Below, one piece after another: positions 44,427-54,384 of a stretch of DNA of 64,000 nt. Source of the DNA: Hydrocarboniphaga sp. (GTDB taxonomy: Bacteria > Pseudomonadota > Gammaproteobacteria > Nevskiales > Nevskiaceae); the NCBI RefSeq assembly GCF_028291725.1, contig NZ_JAQGNT010000029.1, positions 1 through 64,000 on the forward strand, written 5' to 3'. Made by a program: the position numbers and the translations under genes. Within the stretch, counting starts at the first letter, position 1. Each line of letters begins with the position of its first letter. Below the pieces are notes generated by a model. It was given only the letters and a program-made list of their open reading frames with translations, did not search any database and was not told the DNA's origin.

Positions 44427-46136
44427 GTGGACAATCGAGTCGATGCAGGCTTTGCATTCCGCAACAGGATTTCGCTGCTGATTCACCCCATCATGATGCT
44501 CGGCGCCATCGTGGCGACGAGTGTGTGCAACACCGCCGCGGCCGGCGAGATCCGCGCGCTGCGGGTCTGCGCCGACCCCGGCAACATGCCGCTGTCGAAC
44601 CAGCGCGCAGAAGGTTTTCAGAACAAGATCGCCGAGGTGCTCGCCACCTCGCTGGGCACCACCGTCACCTACGACTGGCGCGCCTCCACCGAGCGCGGCC
44701 TGCTGCGCGGCACGCTCGACGCCAACACCTGCGACGTGATGCTCGACATGCCCGCCGACATGGAGCGGGTGCTGACGACCACGCCGCTGTATCGCAGCGC
44801 GTTCGTGCTGGCCTATCGCGCCGATCGCGGCATCAAGATCAAGAATCTCGACGATCCTCAGCTGAAGAAGCTGAAAGTCGGCGTCTACCAGATGTCGGCG
44901 ATCCGTGAGTCTCTGGCCCAGCACGGCGTCAAGAGCAACACCGTCACTCATTTCATCAGCTACGACGGCGACCGCGTGCCCGAGCACCAGCCCTCGTACC
45001 AGGTGCAGCGGATGATCGACGGCCAGCTCGACGTCGTCGGCATCTGGGGCCCGTTCGCGGGCTACTACAAGACGATGAAGAATGCGCCGATCGTGCTGCA
45101 ACCGGTCAACCTGATGGACGACGATGAGCCGCTGCAGTTCGAGATGGCGCTCGCGGTGCGCCGCGGCGACCGCGATCTGCAGCAGAAGCTCGACCAGGTG
45201 CTGCGCGACGAGCAGGGCAAGATCCGCAAGATCCTCGACGACTATGGCGTACCGCTGGTGCAGTGCGACATCTGCGTGATCAGCGGCGACATTCCCGCGC
45301 ATGGTCCGTACAAGGCGGTGACGCCGCCGACGGTTGCCGAAGCGCCGGCGGCGTCCACCGCCTATGCACCACCGGCCACGCTGGACCAGCTGAAGATCTG
45401 GCTCAAGCAGGGCGCCGATCCGAACAAGGAGCTGAGCAACGCGACCACCGCCGGCGACTTGGTCCGTGTGCGCTATCTGATCGAAAAGGGCGCCGACATC
45501 AACACCCGCGACGCCGAAGGCTATACGCCGCTGCAGAACGCGGTGCGCACGCGCTACGACGAACTCGCGAGCTACCTGATCGACAACAAAGCCGATGTGA
45601 ATCTCGCCGACCGCGACGGCTGGGCACCGCTGATGTTCGCCGCCTGGCGCGACAGCCCGGCCAGCATCGCCGCGCTGGTGTCGCACGGCGCCAGGCTCGA
45701 GACCCCCAATCCGCAGGGGCTCACCGCGCTGTGCATCGCCGCGCAACAGGGCAAGACCGAGGCGGCTTCGGCGCTGGTCAAGGCCGGCGCCGATATCAAC
45801 AAGGTCGTCGGCGGCGCCGGTTATACGCCGCTGATGCTGGCGGTGGTCGGCGGCTGGGAAGAGACCGCCGCCGCGCTGATCGGCAGCGGTGCCGCGGTGA
45901 ACGCGAAGAACAGCGGCGGCATCACCACGCTGATGATCGCCGCTGCCGGCAACCGTGTCGAAACCGCGAAGCTGCTGATCAAGTCCGGAGCGGATATCGA
46001 CGCAAAAGCCGAGCAGGGCCTGACCGCCTTGAGCATCGCCCAGGACCGCGGCAACGACGCCGTGATCGAAGTGCTGAAGCAGGCACCGCATCACACCGGC
46101 AGCGCCGCCGAAGGCTTTGCAAAACCCCGGGCCTGA
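44427..46136 (+). CDS. xoxJ: XoxJ-like periplasmic binding protein fused to ankyrin repeats
   Basis: 569 residues from GTG 44427 (AAGGAG 6 bases upstream). An N-terminal hydrophobic segment (ISLLIHPIMMLGAIVATSVC) precedes a solute-binding domain, about residues 42-295 (RALRVCADPGNMPLSNQRAEGFQNKIAEVLA), of the type found next to quinoprotein dehydrogenases (MxaJ/XoxJ), thought to help enzyme activation or cofactor insertion. From about residue 318 to 555 there are roughly seven ankyrin repeats (for example EKGADINTRDAEGYTPLQNA). Standard XoxJ ends after the binding domain; this fusion is unusual. It lies 95 bases after xoxF. Confidence 0.88.
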   Translation: MDNRVDAGFAFRNRISLLIHPIMMLGAIVATSVCNTAAAGEIRALRVCADPGNMPLSNQRAEGFQNKIAEVLATSLGTTVTYDWRASTERGLLRGTLDANTCDVMLDMPADMERVLTTTPLYRSAFVLAYRADRGIKIKNLDDPQLKKLKVGVYQMSAIRESLAQHGVKSNTVTHFISYDGDRVPEHQPSYQVQRMIDGQLDVVGIWGPFAGYYKTMKNAPIVLQPVNLMDDDEPLQFEMALAVRRGDRDLQQKLDQVLRDEQGKIRKILDDYGVPLVQCDICVISGDIPAHGPYKAVTPPTVAEAPAASTAYAPPATLDQLKIWLKQGADPNKELSNATTAGDLVRVRYLIEKGADINTRDAEGYTPLQNAVRTRYDELASYLIDNKADVNLADRDGWAPLMFAAWRDSPASIAALVSHGARLETPNPQGLTALCIAAQQGKTEAASALVKAGADINKVVGGAGYTPLMLAVVGGWEETAAALIGSGAAVNAKNSGGITTLMIAAAGNRVETAKLLIKSGADIDAKAEQGLTALSIAQDRGNDAVIEVLKQAPHHTGSAAEGFAKPRA

Positions 46137-46151
46137 GCCCAGCCTGAAAAT

Positions 46152-46198
46152 AGTTGACGAACACAGTTGGCGAATGCAGTTGACGAATACAGTTGACG
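46152..46198. repeat. 13-base tandem repeat upstream of the cytochrome gene
   Basis: AGTTGACGAACAC, AGTTGGCGAATGC, AGTTGACGAATAC and a partial AGTTGACG follow one another without spacing. They lie 38-84 bases before the GTG start of the cytochrome gene. Each unit contains TTGAC or TTGGC; function unknown. Confidence 0.85.
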
Positions 46199-46235
46199 TT
46201 GTTCCCCATCGTCATGATGACCAAGGAGATAGACA

Positions 46236-46844
46236 GTGTTGAAGATAGTCGCAGTCGGTTCAATCGCCCTGATACTGGCTACGATGGCCTATGCGGACGG
46301 CAGTGAAGCCGAAAGCCCGCCATCCAAGAAATCGGTTGCCGCAGCAGAACAGGGGCCGCCCGCGGACCCCTCAGCCAATCCGTCCGATGCTCCGTCCACT
46401 GCGGCGACAGCCGCGCCCAGCGGCATGCCGCCGCTAGATCGGGTCAAGGCCACGCCCAAGGGCGGGCTGAAGAATCCGTACACCGACGCCAATGCCGACA
46501 TCGTCGCGCAAGGACAGAAGCTCTACATGAAAACCGGCTGCAACGGCTGCCACGGCGGCGGCGGCGGCGGCGGCATGTGCCCGCCACTGTCGAACGACAC
46601 CTGGGTCTACGGCGGTGACGACGATACCCTGTTCCGGCTGGTGTCCGAAGGCACCGATGCGCTGCAGAAGGACGGCTATATGCGCAAGGGCCACGAGAAC
46701 GTCGTCGGGCCAATGCCGCAGCACGGCATGATCATCAAGAGCGACGACGATCTGTGGAAGATCATCACCTTCATCCGCTCCAACTACCGCGGCGGCCCGT
46801 CGAAGAAGTTCGGCGATCAGCCGACAGCTCCGGCGACGCAGTAG
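46236..46844 (+). CDS. xoxG: Periplasmic cytochrome c, XoxG-like electron acceptor
   Basis: 202 residues from GTG 46236 (AAGGAGA 7 bases upstream). Signal peptide MLKIVAVGSIALILATMAYA, an Ala/Pro/Ser-rich linker of about 45 residues, then one heme site Cys102-xx-Cys105-His106 followed by a run of glycines; a later methionine (VGPMPQHG) could be the axial ligand. Its position directly after xoxF and xoxJ is that of the cytochrome cL/XoxG that takes electrons from methanol dehydrogenase. Sequence similarity to characterised XoxG is not verified; the call rests on the operon order. Confidence 0.85.
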   Translation: MLKIVAVGSIALILATMAYADGSEAESPPSKKSVAAAEQGPPADPSANPSDAPSTAATAAPSGMPPLDRVKATPKGGLKNPYTDANADIVAQGQKLYMKTGCNGCHGGGGGGGMCPPLSNDTWVYGGDDDTLFRLVSEGTDALQKDGYMRKGHENVVGPMPQHGMIIKSDDDLWKIITFIRSNYRGGPSKKFGDQPTAPATQ

Positions 46845-46892
46845 AACGGTCTCCTCTCCGTTCGGGCGAGAGGAAAACGCGGGGAGGACGCG

Positions 46893-47915
46893 ATGGACAA
46901 TACGCAAGCCTATCTCGAGCGCTGGCGCAGCAAGGCCCTGCATTTCGAGCACGCGCTCAACGGCATCGTGCTCGGGCTTGCGCCGGCGGTGCGGCTGCTG
47001 ACGATTTCGATTTTCGCGCGTGGCCACGTGCTGCTCGAAGGCAATGTCGGCGTCGGCAAGACCACGCTGCTGCGCGCCGCGGCGCGCGGTGTCGGCGGTG
47101 CTTATCAGCGCGTGGAAGGCACCATCGACCTGATGCCGCACGACATGATCTATCACACGCATGTCGACCGCGAAGGCCGGCCGCGCGTCGATCCGGGCCC
47201 GCTGCTGGCGCACGGCCCGAACCTGTCGGTGTTCTTCTTCAACGAGATCAACCGCGCGCGTCCGCAAGTGCACTCGCTGCTGCTGCGGGTGATGGCCGAG
47301 CGCAGCGTCACCGCGTTCAATGCCGAGCACCACTTCCCTCACCTGCAGGTATTCGCCGACCGCAACCGCGTCGAGAAGGAAGAAACCTTCGAGCTGCCCG
47401 GCGCGGCGCGCGACCGCTTCCTGATGGAGATCGAGATCGCGCCCTCGGAAGACGAGGCAGTGCACCGGCAGCTGATGTTCGAGGAGCGCTTCCACGACAC
47501 CGACACGCTGATCGCCGGCATCGAGGAAGGCCAGCTCGACTATCGCGAACTCGGCGGCGTCGCGCGGCTGATCCAGTCCAGCGTGCTGGCCGGCGCCGCG
47601 GTGCAGGACTACGCCGGCCATCTGCGGCGCGCGACGCATCGTCCTGCGCAGGCCGGCATCAAGATCGACGAGGTCGACATGGACGAGCTGATTCTCGCCG
47701 GCGCCGGCCCGCGCGGCATGAGCATGCTGGTGCGTGCAGCCAAGGTCGCCGCCTGGCTCGACGGCCGCCTGCATCTGAGGCCCGAAGATCTGCGCGCGGT
47801 GTTTCACGAAGTCGTCGGCCATCGCGTGTTCTTCACGCCGCTCTACGAGCTGCAGCGCGGCCGCATCGCGCCCGAGTTCAGCGCCGCGATACTGCGCCGC
47901 GTCCCGGCGCCATGA
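46893..47915 (+). CDS. mxaR: MoxR-type AAA+ ATPase of the methanol dehydrogenase maturation set
   Basis: 340 residues. Walker A LLEGNVGVGKTTLLRAAARG, Walker B LSVFFFNEINRARPQVHSLLL and the MoxR-typical AARDRFLMEIEI are clear. MoxR ATPases work with von Willebrand-type proteins as chaperones for metal cofactor insertion; here the DUF58 and vWA genes follow at once in the order R-S-A-C-K-L known from methanol oxidation clusters. ATG 46893 follows GGGGAGGA. It is 48 bases after xoxG and probably in the same operon. Confidence 0.93.
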   Translation: MDNTQAYLERWRSKALHFEHALNGIVLGLAPAVRLLTISIFARGHVLLEGNVGVGKTTLLRAAARGVGGAYQRVEGTIDLMPHDMIYHTHVDREGRPRVDPGPLLAHGPNLSVFFFNEINRARPQVHSLLLRVMAERSVTAFNAEHHFPHLQVFADRNRVEKEETFELPGAARDRFLMEIEIAPSEDEAVHRQLMFEERFHDTDTLIAGIEEGQLDYRELGGVARLIQSSVLAGAAVQDYAGHLRRATHRPAQAGIKIDEVDMDELILAGAGPRGMSMLVRAAKVAAWLDGRLHLRPEDLRAVFHEVVGHRVFFTPLYELQRGRIAPEFSAAILRRVPAP

Positions 47916-47941
47916 AGCGCATGGTCTGGGCGATTCAGCGT

Positions 47942-48028
47942 GTAGGTTGGGGTGAGCGCAGCGAACCCCAACATTGCGACGGTGATCGTTGGGGTTCGCT
48001 GCGCTCACCCCAACCTACCCCAACCTAC
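47942..48028. repeat. REP family A inverted pair
   Basis: Same element as at 4672, including the extra CCAACCTAC at the right end. It sits between mxaR and mxaS, inside the operon. Confidence 0.9.
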
Positions 48029-48042
48029 GAAGCCGGGGCATC

Positions 48043-48900
48043 GTGACCCACCCCGGCTTCGCCACCGTCGACTACCGCGTACAGTGGAAGCCCGGCGGCG
48101 TGCTGCCCGGCTCGCATCGCGGCGCGCACGCCGGCAGCGGCCACGAGCTGCGCGCACTGGTGCCGCTGAACGATCACCCCGATCCACGCCGCCTGGATCT
48201 GCGCGCGACGTTGCGCGATCCGTATCAGCGCCTGTGGGTGCGCGACTTCAAGCAGAACACCGCGCTGAAGGTCTACGTACTCGCCGACGTATCGGCGTCG
48301 ATGGCATTCAACGGCCGCTACGACAAGTTCGAACAGATGCGGCGGATCACGATGACGCTGGCGCATTCGGCCTGGCGCTCCGGCGACCGCTTCGGCATGG
48401 TCGCCGCCGACGAGCAGCTGCGCCCCGAGCTGAGCCTGCCGGCGCGGATCAACAAGGGCGCCGCGCAGTGGCTGGACCGGCGCATGAGCGCATTCGAGCC
48501 GCGCGGGCGCAGCGCGCTCGGGCTGCTGCAGGCGGTGTCGCAGCTGCCGGCCAAGCGCGCGCTGGTTTTTCTGATTTCGGATTTCTGCTGGCCCGAATCC
48601 GACACCCGCAGAATCCTGCGCGCGCTGACCCATCACGACGTCGTGCCGGTGGTGCTGTGGGACCCGGCCGAGGACCGCGACATCCCGCGCTGGGGCATCG
48701 CGCGCCTGCGCGACAGCGAGACCGGCCGCAGCCGCTATCTCTGGCTGCGGCCGAAGCTGCGCGACAAGCTGCGCGCGGTGTATCAGACGCGGCGCGACGA
48801 GCTGCTGCGCCTGTGCCACGAGGCCGGGCGACGCCCGTTTTTCGTACTCGATGAATTCGATCCGGCGCTGCTGACGCGGTATTTCATGGGGGCGGCGTGA
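48043..48900 (+). CDS. mxaS: DUF58-domain protein of the methanol dehydrogenase maturation set
   Basis: 285 residues from GTG 48043 (GGGGC upstream), which begins right after the REP element; an in-frame start within the REP would only add repeat-coded residues. It has a degenerate von Willebrand-like core (VYVLADVSASMAFNG with the DxSxS metal site, then GDRFGMVAADEQL and VFLISDFCWPE). MxaS proteins act with MxaR ATPase. Its stop overlaps the GTG of mxaA by 4 bases. Confidence 0.9.
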   Translation: MTHPGFATVDYRVQWKPGGVLPGSHRGAHAGSGHELRALVPLNDHPDPRRLDLRATLRDPYQRLWVRDFKQNTALKVYVLADVSASMAFNGRYDKFEQMRRITMTLAHSAWRSGDRFGMVAADEQLRPELSLPARINKGAAQWLDRRMSAFEPRGRSALGLLQAVSQLPAKRALVFLISDFCWPESDTRRILRALTHHDVVPVVLWDPAEDRDIPRWGIARLRDSETGRSRYLWLRPKLRDKLRAVYQTRRDELLRLCHEAGRRPFFVLDEFDPALLTRYFMGAA

Positions 48901-49811
48901 TCCGCCACGCCGCGCTGTTCGTGCTGGCACTGGCGCTGCCGACGCCGGCCGAGGCGGCAGCCACGGTCGCGGCCGCGCCCGCGTACCGGGTCGAGGCGCG
49001 GATGCGCGACACCGGCTACGTGCTCGGCGATCTGCTGCAGCAGCGCGTCGAGATCCAGGTGCCGGACGGCGCCCGGCTCGACGCCGATTCGGTGCCGCGG
49101 CTCGGCCGCGTCAACAACTGGCTGGAGCTGCGCGACTGCCGCATCGACCGCCACGACGGCGGCTACACGCTGCTGCTGACCTACCAGATGTTCGGCGTCG
49201 TCGAGAACGCGCTGCAGCTGGCGATTCCGGCGTTCCAGCTGCGCTTTTCCGACGCCGCTCATCCCTCGATGCCGACCACCGTCGGCATCGCACCACAGCC
49301 GTTCTATCAATCGCCGGTACTGCCGGCGAGCCTCAGCGATACCGATCGCGAGCCGCGCGCGAGCTTCGCGCCCGAGCCGATCGCGAGCGCGTTCTGGCGC
49401 CGGGCCTCGGCAGCGAGCTTCGCGGCGGCGCTGCTGCTGGCGTTCTACCTGGGCTGGATCTACGACCGCCTGCCATGGCTGCCACGCAAGCCCGGGCCGC
49501 TGACCGCGCTGTTCCGGCGCCTGCGCGGACGCCGCGCACTCGGCCTCGACGCGCAGGCGTATCGCGATCTGCTGCGCCAGCTGCACGCCACGCTGAATCA
49601 CTGCGCCGGCCAGACCCTGTACATCGACAATCTGTCGCTGCTGTTCACGCGCGCACCGCATCTGCAGCCGCTGCGCGGCGAACTCGAGAACCTGTTCCGG
49701 CATTCGCGCAGCGTGTTCTACGACGCGGCGCCGGCGGGCGACGTCTGGCCGAGCACGCGGGTGATCGAGCTGTGCCGCCAGGCACGCGACTGCGAGCGCG
49801 GCATCCGATGA
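48897..49811 (+). CDS. mxaA: MxaA-like membrane protein
   Basis: 304 residues from GTG 48897. Signal peptide (IRHAALFVLALALPTPAEAAA), a periplasmic domain of about 140 residues, one transmembrane helix (ASFAAALLLAFYLGWIY, about 180-196) and a cytoplasmic tail ending RQARDCERGIR. The place between the DUF58 and vWA genes and the topology match MxaA, required for metal insertion into methanol dehydrogenase. Similarity of the sequence itself is low in this family, so context carries the call. It shares a 4-base ATGA overlap with mxaC. Confidence 0.82.
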   Translation: MIRHAALFVLALALPTPAEAAATVAAAPAYRVEARMRDTGYVLGDLLQQRVEIQVPDGARLDADSVPRLGRVNNWLELRDCRIDRHDGGYTLLLTYQMFGVVENALQLAIPAFQLRFSDAAHPSMPTTVGIAPQPFYQSPVLPASLSDTDREPRASFAPEPIASAFWRRASAASFAAALLLAFYLGWIYDRLPWLPRKPGPLTALFRRLRGRRALGLDAQAYRDLLRQLHATLNHCAGQTLYIDNLSLLFTRAPHLQPLRGELENLFRHSRSVFYDAAPAGDVWPSTRVIELCRQARDCERGIR

Positions 49812-50818
49812 ACGCGTCCATCGGCGGACTGTCGTTCACCGATCCCTGGCTGCTGCCAGCGCTGCTGCTGGCGCTGCTGCCGCTGGCGTTTCAGGGCCTG
49901 CGCCGCTTCGCCTATCCGAGCCTCGCCTATGTTCCGGTCGACTGGCCTTCGCGCCTGCTGCAGGGCGGGCTGCGGCTGCTCGCGGCGTCGACGCTGGCGC
50001 TACTGATCATCGCCGCGGCCGGGCCTTATGCCGGCGGCGGCAGCGTCAGCCATGTCGGCAGCGGCGCGCAGATCGTCGTCGTCTTCGACCGCAGCGGCAG
50101 CATGTCGGAGCCGATGGCCAGCGGCTGGGACGACACGCGCAAGGGCGAGAGCAAGATCGTCGCGGCGCGGCGCATATTGCTCGATTTCATGCACCAGCGC
50201 CGCGGCGACATGTTCGGCATGGTCGCGTTCGGCTCCACGCCGATCGGCGTGGCACCGCTCAGCGACGACCGGCCGATGGCCGAAGCGGCGCTGAAAAGCG
50301 CCGAGGCGCGCAGCATGGGCTTTACCGCGATCGGCCGCGCGCTCGGCATGTCGCTGGACTACTTCCGCGATCGCCCCTACACCGCGGCGCGCATGGTGCT
50401 GCTGGTGTCCGACGGCGGCGCCGAGATTCCGCCGGCCGATCGCGAAATCCTGCAGACCCTGTTCGTCAACCGCCGCACCTCGCTGATCTGGCTGTATACG
50501 CGCGGTGCGCGCGAGCCCAGCGTGATCACGGTTGGCGACGGCGATGGCGACGGTGACGCTGCGCATTCGTCGCAGAGCCTGTCGATGCACCAGTTCTTCT
50601 CGCAGCTCGGCGTGCCCTACCAGGTGATGGAGGCGACCAGCACCGCCGACGTGCAGCGCGCAATCGACCAGATCGGCAAGCTGACCAACCTGCCGACGCG
50701 TTACCAGGAGCAGCTGCCGCGCCGCGATCTGGCGACGCCGCTGTACAGCCTGGCGCTGCTGATGCTGGCGCTGCTGGCCGCCGCCAAGCTCGCCGAGCTG
50801 CGCACATGGTCCGCCTGA
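49808..50818 (+). CDS. mxaC: MxaC-like von Willebrand factor A membrane protein
   Basis: 336 residues. A membrane segment near the N-terminus (WLLPALLLALLPLAFQG), a second (LRLLAASTLALLIIAAAG), then a vWA domain with intact metal site DRSGSMSEP, TAIGRALGMSLDYF and VLLVSDGGAEIP, and a C-terminal transmembrane helix (LYSLALLMLALLAAAKLAEL). Typical BatA/MxaC topology. A longer upstream frame without support is ignored. It overlaps mxaK by 13 bases. Confidence 0.9.
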   Translation: MNASIGGLSFTDPWLLPALLLALLPLAFQGLRRFAYPSLAYVPVDWPSRLLQGGLRLLAASTLALLIIAAAGPYAGGGSVSHVGSGAQIVVVFDRSGSMSEPMASGWDDTRKGESKIVAARRILLDFMHQRRGDMFGMVAFGSTPIGVAPLSDDRPMAEAALKSAEARSMGFTAIGRALGMSLDYFRDRPYTAARMVLLVSDGGAEIPPADREILQTLFVNRRTSLIWLYTRGAREPSVITVGDGDGDGDAAHSSQSLSMHQFFSQLGVPYQVMEATSTADVQRAIDQIGKLTNLPTRYQEQLPRRDLATPLYSLALLMLALLAAAKLAELRTWSA

Positions 50819-51393
50819 GATGGCTGCGGCCGCGGCTGCCGCAGCTCGCCTGGGCTGCGCTGCTGGCCTGCGTCGCGAGCGGCGCTTTCAGTCTTTACCA
50901 GTGGCAGCACGCCGCCGCGCTGGACCGGATGATCGCCGATGGCACGCTGATCGAGCAGGCGGCGATTCCGAACGCGCCAGCGGTGCGTTATGCCGCCGGC
51001 TGGCTGTATCAGAGGGTCGAGCAGAACCAGCTGGCACTGCAACGCTACGCCGACGCGGAAACCGCACCCGATCCGCATCTGGCCTCGCGCGCCAAGTTCG
51101 CGCTGGGCAATCTCTATCTGCAGATCGGCCTGCGCGCCGGCGACATCGCCGCCGGCGGCTCGCATGTGCGCGGACTGGCGCAACTCGAACTCGCGCGCGA
51201 GGCGTATCGCGACGCGCTGCGGCTCGACCCGGATCTGCGCGACGCACGCTACAACCTCGAACTGCTGGAGCGCCTGAGCCCCGGCAAACGAGACCAGGGC
51301 TGGATGCGCAACGAGCGCAACCAGAAGCTCGGCGCCGGCACCGAGCCCGGCTGGGCCAGCATGCAGGAAAGCTCGATCCGCGGGTTGCCATGA
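50806..51393 (+). CDS. mxaK: MxaK-like membrane protein with TPR-like region
   Basis: 195 residues. One N-terminal transmembrane helix (LPQLAWAALLACVASGAFSLY) and a periplasmic helical part resembling a tetratricopeptide unit (LELAREAYRDALRLDPDLRDARYNLELLERL). Position and layout fit MxaK; the family has no known catalytic residues. The downstream partner mxaL is separated by about 420 bases of repeats. Confidence 0.83.
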   Translation: MVRLRWLRPRLPQLAWAALLACVASGAFSLYQWQHAAALDRMIADGTLIEQAAIPNAPAVRYAAGWLYQRVEQNQLALQRYADAETAPDPHLASRAKFALGNLYLQIGLRAGDIAAGGSHVRGLAQLELAREAYRDALRLDPDLRDARYNLELLERLSPGKRDQGWMRNERNQKLGAGTEPGWASMQESSIRGLP

Positions 51394-51512
51394 CGCGGCA
51401 GACGAGCGACCAGGATTCCGCGCGACCGTCACCCTCGTCATTCCCCTCTCCCGCAAGCGGGAGAGACCACCGCAGGCTTGCACCTGCCGGCTTGAATGCC
51501 GGAACCGGCCCG

Positions 51513-51615
51513 CTCCTTCCCCGGCCTGCGGGGGAAGGTTGGGATGGGGGCGCGACGATAGCGCCGCGCCTGCTCGCCCCCACCCCGGCCCTCCCCCGCA
51601 AGCGGGGGAGGGAGA
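51513..51615. repeat. REP family E inverted pair
   Basis: CTTCCCCGGCCTGCGGGGGAAG and CCTCCCCCGCAAGCGGGGGAGG hairpins flank complementary GGGATGGGGGCG / CGCCCCCACCCC. It has the same layout as the element at 34672. Confidence 0.82.
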
Positions 51616-51675
51616 GGTTCCTGGGTAGCCCCGTGTTCCTTGCGGACCGGCTCACGGACCATGAACCCGACGAAG

Positions 51676-51748
51676 GTAGGTCGGCAATCCTTTGCCGACG
51701 TGCTCAAGCGATCGGGGCGCACACGTCGGCAAGGGATTGCCGACCTAC
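51676..51748. repeat. REP family D inverted pair
   Basis: GTAGGTCGGCAATCCTTTGC with CGACGTG faces CACGTCGGCAAGGGATTGCC with GACCTAC. A single arm of the same element occurs after nrdA at 9678. Confidence 0.88.
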
Positions 51749-51811
51749 GTCGCTGGCGGGGCAGCGCCGCTTGCGGGAGAGGGGACTGCTGGTTCAGTCA
51801 GTGCCATTCCA

Positions 51812-52765
51812 ATGAAAGGCGCGCACCGCCTGAGCTGGCCACGTCCCAGCCTGCTGCTGTTGCTGCTGGCGATGCTCGTGCTGCTGCCGGTCTACGCCGC
51901 GCCATCGCGGCTCGCGCCCGGTATCAGCTATGCGTATCTGTTCGTCATCGACGTCAGCCAGAGCATGAACGTGCGCGACCAGGCCGTTGATGCGAGCCGC
52001 GGCGCAGCGCTGGTTTCGCGGCTCGAAGCCGCCAAGCTCGCAGTCGACAGCGGCCTGCGCGGCCTGCCCTGCGGATCGCGCGCCTCGGTCGCGCTGTTCG
52101 CCGACGACGAGACGCTGGTGCTGTTCGAACCGCTGGAAATCTGCGCGCACTACCCGGCGATGCAGCGCGTCGTCGCCGATATCAGCTGGCGCATGGCCTG
52201 GGCCGGCAATTCGCGGATCGATACCGGCATCGTCAGCGCGATGACCGAGGCCGCGAGCCGCAGCCTCAAGCTGGTGTTCTTCACCGACGGCGACCAGGCG
52301 CCGTATCGCGAGCAGGTGCGGCTCAATGAATTGCAGGCGCATCGCGGCGCCACCCGCGGCCTGATCGTCGGCGTCGGCGGCGAGCAGGAGCGTCCGATCC
52401 CGAAGCTCGGCGTACATGACGAGATCATCGGCTGGTGGCAGCCGCAGGACGCGGCGCGCAACGGCTTCAATCCAAACATGGCGATCGTGATGGACGGCTT
52501 CGAGCCCGCGGCGCGTGGCACGGACACCGCATCGCAGGGGCCGCACGAGCATCTGTCGGCGCTGCGCAGCGAGCCGCTGCAGCAATTCGCACAGGCCGCC
52601 GAGCTGAACTACCTGCGGCTCGGCAGGAACGACGCCTATACGCGTGCGCTGGCCGATCCGCATCTGGCGAACTTCGACGTCGCACCGCGCGATCTGCGCA
52701 TGATCTTCGGCCTGATCGCGGCCAGCCTGATGCTGCTGGCCTGGGTACTGCCTGACAGGCCGTGA
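51812..52765 (+). CDS. mxaL: MxaL-like von Willebrand factor A membrane protein
   Basis: 317 residues from ATG 51812. Signal anchor PSLLLLLLAMLVLLPVYA, then a vWA domain with metal site VIDVSQSMNVRD, IDTGIVSAMTEAA and LVFFTDGDQAP, and a C-terminal helix (IFGLIAASLMLLAWVLP). It closes the R-S-A-C-K-L series, although separated from mxaK by repeats. The ribosome-binding site is poor, so translation may depend on read-through or a start I have not identified. Confidence 0.88.
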   Translation: MKGAHRLSWPRPSLLLLLLAMLVLLPVYAAPSRLAPGISYAYLFVIDVSQSMNVRDQAVDASRGAALVSRLEAAKLAVDSGLRGLPCGSRASVALFADDETLVLFEPLEICAHYPAMQRVVADISWRMAWAGNSRIDTGIVSAMTEAASRSLKLVFFTDGDQAPYREQVRLNELQAHRGATRGLIVGVGGEQERPIPKLGVHDEIIGWWQPQDAARNGFNPNMAIVMDGFEPAARGTDTASQGPHEHLSALRSEPLQQFAQAAELNYLRLGRNDAYTRALADPHLANFDVAPRDLRMIFGLIAASLMLLAWVLPDRP

Positions 52766-52851
52766 GCGCCGCCGGCCGGCTGGGTCACATCCGTCCCAGT
52801 GTTGTTGCCTGGCCGACTCAGGCGCGCGCGGCGGATCTTGGCGCCGAGTAG

Positions 52852-54096
<1,245 letters not shown>

Positions 54097-54384
54097 TCGC
54101 TGGATCACCATGCAACAAGCGAAAGTACCCAACGCCGCATTTCAGTCCGGGGAGTCGATCCCCGGCCTGTTTCCCGGCCTGTATCGGCTTTGTCCTACTT
54201 TCGTCGTAGAACAAAAAGCTTTCAGTCGTCTTTCATTAGAAGTAGCCTCCACGCTCGACAGCGGCGGAATGGATTCGCGCGAGCCTGGCGGCGACATCGG
54301 TTCCGGTATCAGGCGGCTTCTTCCGTCGCGTAGATCGATCCCATGCAGATCAGCATGAGGACTATTGCGATAGAGGAGTTTGCT

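Larger units (their letters stand above)
51394..51811. other. Repeat-filled gap between mxaK and mxaL
   Basis: This 418-base gap consists mostly of palindromic repeats: a hairpin CTCTCCCGC/GCGGGAGAG (about 51445-51466), a family E pair (about 51513-51615) and a family D pair (51676-51748). The open frame reaching mxaL from 51692 is repeat-coded. No gene is supported. The insertions split an operon that is continuous in other methylotrophs. Confidence 0.8.

Noticed and set aside
46152-46198. Possible CRISPR-like array
   Set aside because: Units of 13 bases are contiguous with no spacers; it is a simple tandem repeat. No cas gene or spaced repeat was seen anywhere in the window.
47952-48031. 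Peptides of the type SAANPN...GFAALTPTY as conserved small proteins
   Set aside because: They recur because the REP family A palindrome is open in several frames; they are repeat translations, used only by chance at cbbY.
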